NCBI GenBank assembly: GCA_031553775.1
Contig: JAVBLA010000017.1
Coordinates: 1 to 64,000, forward strand
Direction: 5' to 3'
From: JAISFI01 sp031553775
GTDB lineage: Bacteria; Bacteroidota; Bacteroidia; Bacteroidales; Azobacteroidaceae
DNA length: 64,000 nt
How positions within the stretch are numbered: position 1 is the first letter of the stretch; each line of letters starts with the position of its first letter. The notes under the pieces were generated by a model. It had not been told where the DNA came from. It worked only from the letters and a program-made list of their open reading frames with translations, and made no database searches. The position numbers were made by a program, and so were the translations under genes. Of the stretch, positions 59,102 through 64,000 are shown piece after piece.

Positions 59102-61105
59102 ATGCAAAACATCAAACAACAAATAGAAAACCTGAGAAGCGAACTCCATCGCCACAATTATAATTATTACATTCTTTCCGCTCCGGAAATTTCCGATTTC
59201 GAATTCGACAGAAAACTGAAAGAATTGCAGGAACTGGAGGAACAGAATCCTGAATACTTCGATCTGAATTCTCCCACACAACGGGTAGGGAGTGATATCA
59301 ATAAAAACTTCGTACAGGTAGAGCATCAATATCCGATGCTTTCCTTAGCCAATACCTACTCGGAAGGAGAAGTGCAGGACTTTTACGAACGTACCGCCAA
59401 GGCCCTGAATGAGCCTTTTGAGGTGGTTTGTGAATTGAAATACGACGGGACTTCCATTTCACTGATATACGAAAATGGAAATCTGGTACAAGCTATTACC
59501 CGTGGAGACGGAACTAAAGGGGATGATGTAACTGCAAATGTAAAAACAATTCGCACAATTCCTCTTATATTAAATGGAAATAACTTTCCTTTTTTGTTTG
59601 AAATCCGTGGAGAAGTATTAATGCCCTGGAAAGTCTTCGACGATTTGAACCGGGAACGGGAAGAACAGGAAGAACCTTTATTTGCAAATCCGAGAAATGC
59701 AGCATCGGGAACCTTGAAGCTGCAGAATCCTTCTGTTGTAGCTTCCCGGAAATTAGATGCCTATTTATACTATATGCTGGGGGAAAACCTGCCGGAAGAC
59801 GGGCATTACGAAAACCTTCAACAGGCAAAATCCTGGGGTTTCAAGATCTCGGATGCCACAAAAAAATGCAAAACCATAGAAGAAGTCTTCGAATTTATCC
59901 GAAAATGGGATATCGATCGGAAAACCCTTCCGGTGGCAACAGATGGTATTGTGTTGAAAATCAATTCACTGAGACAGCAAAAAAATCTGGGCTTTACAGC
60001 CAAATCGCCCCGTTGGGCAATCGCTTATAAATTTCAGGCGGAAAAAGCGGTGACACGTCTGAACTCGGTTTCTTTTCAGGTGGGACGGACCGGTGCCGTA
60101 ACTCCTGTAGCTAACCTGGAACCCGTATTGCTTTCGGGGACCGTGGTCAAACGCGCTTCCTTACATAATGCTGATATTATGGCCGAGTTGGATTTACATA
60201 TCGGCGATATGGTTTATGTGGAAAAAGGAGGGGAAATCATCCCTAAAATTGTGGGAGTGGATAAAGATGCCCGTAGTTTTATGATAGGTCAGCCTATTCC
60301 ATTTACCAAAGTATGTCCGGAATGTAAAACCCCATTGATAAGGGATGAAGGAGAAGCTGCTTATTATTGCCCGAATGAAGTAGGTTGCGAGCCTCAAATT
60401 AAAGGAAAAATTGAACATTTTATCAGTCGCCGGGCTATGGATATCAATGCCGGAAGCGGAACCGTGGAATCTTTTTATAAAGCTGGCTTAATTCGCAATA
60501 CAGCAGACTTGTATGATGTTAAAATTGAAGATATTTTAAGACTGGAAAGGTGGGCGGAAAAAAGCGCCCGGAATTTTTTACAAAGCTTGAGGGATTCCCG
60601 CAAAGTTCCTTTTGAACGGGTGTTATTTGCGCTTGGAATCCGTTATGTCGGTGAAACAATTGCTAAAAAACTGGCATACGCTTTTCATAATATAGACAAC
60701 CTTTCCGGGGCAGATATTGTTTCATTAACGGAAGTAGACGAAATCGGCGGAAGAATCGCGGAAAGTGTAGTTCGTTATTTCTCTGAAGAAAAGAACCGGA
60801 CTTTAGTAGAACGCTTGAAAAACGCCGGTCTGCAATTTGCCATAGATGAAAGCATCCTGGCTGCTAAAACAAATAAATTAGATGGAAAAATATTTGTTAT
60901 AAGCGGCACATTTTCAAAACATTCAAGAGATGAATATAAAGATTTAATTGAAAAAAACGGAGGCAAAAATACAGGCTCTGTTTCTGCGAAAACGAACTAT
61001 ATTCTGGCAGGAGAAAATATGGGACCGGCTAAACTGGAAAAAGCGCAGAAACTGGGAGTAGAAATGATTTCGGAAGACGAATTTTTAGAAATGATATATG
61101 CTTGA
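59102..61105 (+). CDS. ligA: NAD-dependent DNA ligase
   Basis: Essential NAD+-dependent ligase that seals nicks in replication and repair, 667 aa. Order of domains: NAD-binding Ia domain (RSELHRHNYNYYILSAPEISDFEFD), adenylation domain with the nucleotidyl Lys in CELKYDGTSISLIYENG, the RNPRNAASGTLK motif, WAIAYKFQAEK, OB domain (VGRTGAVTPVANLEPVLLSGT), zinc finger (CPECKTPLIRDEGEAAYYCPNEVGC), helix-hairpin-helix repeats and a C-terminal BRCT domain (FVISGTFSKHSRDEYKDLIEKNGGKNTGSVSAKTNYILAGEN). Overlaps the next gene by eight bases. Confidence 0.98.
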   Translation: MQNIKQQIENLRSELHRHNYNYYILSAPEISDFEFDRKLKELQELEEQNPEYFDLNSPTQRVGSDINKNFVQVEHQYPMLSLANTYSEGEVQDFYERTAKALNEPFEVVCELKYDGTSISLIYENGNLVQAITRGDGTKGDDVTANVKTIRTIPLILNGNNFPFLFEIRGEVLMPWKVFDDLNREREEQEEPLFANPRNAASGTLKLQNPSVVASRKLDAYLYYMLGENLPEDGHYENLQQAKSWGFKISDATKKCKTIEEVFEFIRKWDIDRKTLPVATDGIVLKINSLRQQKNLGFTAKSPRWAIAYKFQAEKAVTRLNSVSFQVGRTGAVTPVANLEPVLLSGTVVKRASLHNADIMAELDLHIGDMVYVEKGGEIIPKIVGVDKDARSFMIGQPIPFTKVCPECKTPLIRDEGEAAYYCPNEVGCEPQIKGKIEHFISRRAMDINAGSGTVESFYKAGLIRNTADLYDVKIEDILRLERWAEKSARNFLQSLRDSRKVPFERVLFALGIRYVGETIAKKLAYAFHNIDNLSGADIVSLTEVDEIGGRIAESVVRYFSEEKNRTLVERLKNAGLQFAIDESILAAKTNKLDGKIFVISGTFSKHSRDEYKDLIEKNGGKNTGSVSAKTNYILAGENMGPAKLEKAQKLGVEMISEDEFLEMIYA

Positions 61106-61628
61106 CTTTGTAATTAACAGGAAAATAAAAAAACTTGCCGCACATAAAAAAGGCAAAAAACATTTTCAGGATTTGAATGCCATACGGTCGGTATTTGTCC
61201 TTTTTGAATCGTCGGGCTACTCCGAAGCAGAGTGGTTTATCAATCACCTGGAAAAGCTTGGAAAAAATGTCTCTGCTTGTGGATATGTCGGGAAAAACGA
61301 TCCGGATACTTATTCACAGCCTTTCTGCCGGATGATAAAGGATAAAATCGATGTTGATCGATGGAAAATGCCTTCTGAATCGATAATCAGGGAATTAAGT
61401 GCCGGAAGCTATGATGCCGTTATAGATCTGACTCTGGAAAACAATAAAACCATTCAATATCTGCTATTGACGGTCGATTCTCCTTTCAAAGTCGGATTGA
61501 GGAAGAATGATGCTCCTTTATATGACATGACTCTCTCCATCAATCATGAAGATAAAGATAATCCGTTGACAGTTAGATATCTGGGAGAACAAATTCTGTA
61601 TTACCTGCAGACAATCCATTCTGTGTGA
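61098..61628 (+). CDS. DUF6913 protein, unknown function
   Basis: 176 aa; belongs to the Bacteroidota family DUF6913 as far as I can judge from its N-terminal LDFVINRKIKKLAAHKKGKKHFQDLNAIRSVFVLFE, the EWFINHLEKLGKNVSACGYV segment and the DLTLENNKTIQYLLLTVDSPFKVGLRKND block. Predicted soluble alpha/beta, no catalytic motif recognised. The ATG lies inside the ligA coding end (eight-base overlap), so the pair is translationally coupled and followed by dapA after 75 bases. The ligA-DUF6913-dapA order suggests one transcript but not a shared function. Confidence 0.7.
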   Translation: MLDFVINRKIKKLAAHKKGKKHFQDLNAIRSVFVLFESSGYSEAEWFINHLEKLGKNVSACGYVGKNDPDTYSQPFCRMIKDKIDVDRWKMPSESIIRELSAGSYDAVIDLTLENNKTIQYLLLTVDSPFKVGLRKNDAPLYDMTLSINHEDKDNPLTVRYLGEQILYYLQTIHSV

Positions 61629-61671
61629 CGAATAAATCCCGGTTGCCATTTTTAATCTCAGTTTTTTTTTC

Positions 61672-61679
61672 TACTTTTG
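61672..61679 (+). promoter_or_regulatory. -7 box of dapA
   Basis: TACTTTTG, a full -7 match, 24 bases before the ATG at 61704. This places transcription start after 61677 and so rules out the longer ORF start there. No -33 found. Confidence 0.4.
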
Positions 61680-61703
61680 TTCCGACTTTCTGATCAATTT
61701 TTA

Positions 61704-62597
61704 ATGGCACAAATAAACTTGAAAGGGATGGGAGTGGCTCTGATAACTCCCTTCAATGAAGACGATAGCGTTGATTATACAGCCTTGTCCCGGTTGGTAG
61801 ATTACCAATTGCAAAACGGAACCGATTACCTGGTTGTTCTGGGTACTACTGCGGAAACTCCTACATTGAGGGATGAAGAGAAACAGAAAATCGTACAACT
61901 GGTAGTCAGCAAAGTGAATGGCAGAATTCCTTTGGTACTGGGTGTGGGCGGAAATAATACCTTGGCTTTGGTAGAATATCTGAAAACAGAAAAATTCGAT
62001 GGAATCGATGCTATTTTGTCTGTTGTGCCTTATTACAGTAAACCTTCCCAGGAAGGCATTTACCAACATTATAAGGCAGTGGCAGAAGCCACAACACTGC
62101 CCGTAATCCTGTACAATGTGCCGGGACGCACGGGCGTGAATATGTCGGCGGAAACCACTTTGCGTGTAGCCCGCGATTTTGCCAATGTCGTGGCCATCAA
62201 GGAAGCATCCGGAAATATCACCCAAATGGATGATATCATCAAAAATAAACCTAAAAATTTTGAAGTGATATCGGGAGATGACGGGATAACTTTTCCTTTG
62301 ATCACATTGGGTGCGATAGGCGTTATTTCCGTTATAGGAAACGCTTTCCCGAAAGAATTCAGCCGGATGGTGCGTCTGGCGCTGAACGGCGACTTTTCAA
62401 ATGCCCTGGCTATTCATCACAATTTTACGGAATTGTTCGAACTGCTGTTTGTCGACGGTAATCCGGCAGGTGTGAAAAGTATGCTGAACATGATGGGTTA
62501 TATCGATAATAAACTTCGTTTGCCGCTTGTACCTACCCGGATCACCACTTATGAGAAAATCCGGAATATTTTGCGGGATTTGAATATCAAGTGCTGA
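61704..62597 (+). CDS. dapA: 4-hydroxy-tetrahydrodipicolinate synthase
   Basis: First committed step of lysine and diaminopimelate synthesis: condenses pyruvate with aspartate semialdehyde. About 297 aa. The N-terminal GVALITPFNEDDSVDY, LGTTAETPTLRDEEK (T..GE.tTL with A for G), PLVLGVGGNNT, and the catalytic residues Tyr in ILYNVPGRTGVN and Lys in VVAIKEASGNI are all seen. The ATG at 61704 (MAQINLKG) begins the conserved sequence. A probable GTG start of the next gene overlaps its end. Confidence 0.97.
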   Translation: MAQINLKGMGVALITPFNEDDSVDYTALSRLVDYQLQNGTDYLVVLGTTAETPTLRDEEKQKIVQLVVSKVNGRIPLVLGVGGNNTLALVEYLKTEKFDGIDAILSVVPYYSKPSQEGIYQHYKAVAEATTLPVILYNVPGRTGVNMSAETTLRVARDFANVVAIKEASGNITQMDDIIKNKPKNFEVISGDDGITFPLITLGAIGVISVIGNAFPKEFSRMVRLALNGDFSNALAIHHNFTELFELLFVDGNPAGVKSMLNMMGYIDNKLRLPLVPTRITTYEKIRNILRDLNIKC

Positions 62598-64000
62598 CAT
62601 TCAGTAGATTGATATCATCCCATCTTCCTGTATCTCCGTTAGCTGTTTTTCTGGTATCGGCTTTAATTTTTATTCCTTCGATCTTACCTGCTCAGGAGCA
62701 GAATACATCTCTCTCTAAAGATACCGTACAAATCAAAGAAATCGTTGTTTCCGGCAGCCGGGATCGTAAGATGACAGGTATGCTCACCGGAAAAACCGTA
62801 TTCAATCCGGAAGCCTTGGAAAAGCTGCCTTCTATTTTAGGTAACACGGATGTTCTGAAGCTTCTGGAACTGACTCCGGGAGTACAGAATGCAGGCGATG
62901 GGAATACGAATCTATATGTCAGGGGAGGGGATCCGGGACAAAACCTGCTTTTGTATAACGATGTGCCGGTTTATACCCAGGGACATCTTCTGGGCTTTTT
63001 CTCCCTTTTCAATGCAGATCACCTGAGTGTACTGGAAATGCATAAATCGGCTATCGATGCCGGTTATGGAGGAAGACTCAGTTCTGTGGTATCCGTCAGA
63101 AGTAAAAACATTATTCCTGAAAAGGCAGGAATTCAGGGGTCTGTAGGATTACTTTCTTCCCAGGCGACAGTCAGTACTCCAATCGGTAAAAACTGGGCTG
63201 TGTACCTCTCCGGAAGAAAAACCTATATCTCTCTGTTGATGAATCCTTTATTGGACGCTACCATCAACAATAATGCGGAAAACCGGGTGGACGATACGGC
63301 TTATGATTTTTACGACGGTAATTTTACCCTGGCCGGCCGGCTGTCTTCCCGTGATGAGATCCGCATCGATGCTTTCATGGGAAAAGATCATCTGGATATT
63401 GTGGACGATGATATCCTCCTGAACGGGACATTAATCTGGGAAAACCGCTCTCTTTCCGCCCATTGGAGTCATACATTCAATGAGGAGCAAAATTTGAGCC
63501 AGACCGTCTTCTATACATCCTATGAGAATCATCTTTCTTCATTCCAGGCAAAAATGGGAATAGACCTGTTCTCTGATATCACGGATTGGGGATATAAAAA
63601 CAATTATACTTTCCGTATCGGAGAAATCGCCCTGCAGACCGGCATACAATATACCCGGCATGATATACAACCCCAATCGGCAGATATGCAGAACTTGAAT
63701 ATGGTATTTCAGGGACGGGAAACGGAACCGAACCTGGCACATGACTTCTCGACTTTCCTTTCCGGGCGATTGTTCCTTTGGGAACGGTTGACTGCTGATC
63801 TGGGAATCCGCTACAATCTGTTTGCTCCAAACAGCAAGACATTTCATAGCATCGACCCCAGGTTGTCTTTCAGGTACAGGATAAAAGAAAACCAGTATCT
63901 GAGAACTTCATATACCCGCCAGAATCAGTATGTAAACCTGTTAAGCCCCTCCAGTGTAGGTATTCCTACCGATTTCTGGATTTGTGCTACAGATCAGATA
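62591..64000 (+). CDS. TonB-dependent receptor, 3' end outside window
   Basis: The frame is open to the end of the window for 470 codons, so it is partial. A likely start is GTG at 62591 (reading LTFSRLISSHLPVSPLAVFLVSALIFIPSILPAQ as a signal peptide), overlapping the dapA end by seven bases. A TTG at 62609 is an alternative. No long N-terminal carboxypeptidase-like domain. The plug begins at about residue 42: DTVQIKEIVVSGSRDRK, LPSILGNTDVLKLLELTPGVQ, LYVRGGDPGQNLLLYNDVPVY, then HLLGFFSLFNADHL and YGGRLSSVVSVRSKN, all TonB-receptor plug signatures. Barrel strands follow. Its substrate cannot be judged. Confidence 0.85.
   Translation, partial: MLTFSRLISSHLPVSPLAVFLVSALIFIPSILPAQEQNTSLSKDTVQIKEIVVSGSRDRKMTGMLTGKTVFNPEALEKLPSILGNTDVLKLLELTPGVQNAGDGNTNLYVRGGDPGQNLLLYNDVPVYTQGHLLGFFSLFNADHLSVLEMHKSAIDAGYGGRLSSVVSVRSKNIIPEKAGIQGSVGLLSSQATVSTPIGKNWAVYLSGRKTYISLLMNPLLDATINNNAENRVDDTAYDFYDGNFTLAGRLSSRDEIRIDAFMGKDHLDIVDDDILLNGTLIWENRSLSAHWSHTFNEEQNLSQTVFYTSYENHLSSFQAKMGIDLFSDITDWGYKNNYTFRIGEIALQTGIQYTRHDIQPQSADMQNLNMVFQGRETEPNLAHDFSTFLSGRLFLWERLTADLGIRYNLFAPNSKTFHSIDPRLSFRYRIKENQYLRTSYTRQNQYVNLLSPSSVGIPTDFWICATDQI

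Overview
The window looks like a chromosome segment of a gut-type Bacteroidales bacterium. The evidence is promoter boxes of the form TAnnTTTG instead of a standard -10, many families restricted to or typical of Bacteroidota (DUF4270, DUF4494, DUF5689, DUF6359, DUF6913), Type IX secretion (T9SS)-like C-terminal sorting domains, acidic surface-lipoprotein signals, a PPi-type phosphofructokinase and an IntDOT-like integrase. A family such as Odoribacteraceae is possible, but the sequence read by eye does not fix it.

Layout. (1) About 1-7,500 is the end of an integrated mobile element: a relaxase cut by the window edge, an excisionase-like HTH protein, an RteC-like regulator broken by one extra base in a homopolymer, a cargo block (RlmJ-like protein, AraC regulator, ketopantoate-reductase-like enzyme, Crp/Fnr regulator) and a tyrosine integrase. 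It ends beside the 3' end of a tRNA-Val gene. (2) 7.7-14 kb holds a decayed short-chain dehydrogenase, a lipoprotein, an NfeD-like/flotillin pair and a DUF2157-DUF4401-GDYXXLXY membrane operon. (3) 14-20 kb is core metabolism: PPi-phosphofructokinase, a PurF-like protein without its catalytic cysteine, peptidase T and GcvT. (4) 20-25.6 kb is a reverse-strand operon of a GT5 glycogen-synthase domain, DUF4270, YihY, DUF4494 and YggS, followed by a DHOD-like oxidoreductase with its own promoter.

(5) 25.8-42.3 kb is the most striking part. A secreted endonuclease/exonuclease/phosphatase protein diverges from a TonB-dependent receptor. The receptor is followed by two lipoproteins built of DUF6359 and DUF5689 domains, a modular secreted protein, three translationally coupled EndA-type nucleases, a NupG-type nucleoside permease and, convergently, a split 5'-nucleotidase. 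Together these cover binding and cutting of external nucleic acid, dephosphorylation of nucleotides and import of nucleosides. I read this as a nucleic-acid scavenging locus organised like a polysaccharide utilization locus but without SusD.

(6) 43-50 kb holds a 1740-residue beta-helix surface protein, a small membrane protein with a sorting-like tail, and a divergent AraC regulator. (7) 50-64 kb is housekeeping: proS, fhs, uvrB-rpiB-tkt, trmD, ligA, a DUF6913 protein, dapA and the start of another TonB-dependent receptor. Short A/T-rich repeats of the ATTGAAAATT type recur at gene borders throughout and several form long hairpins.
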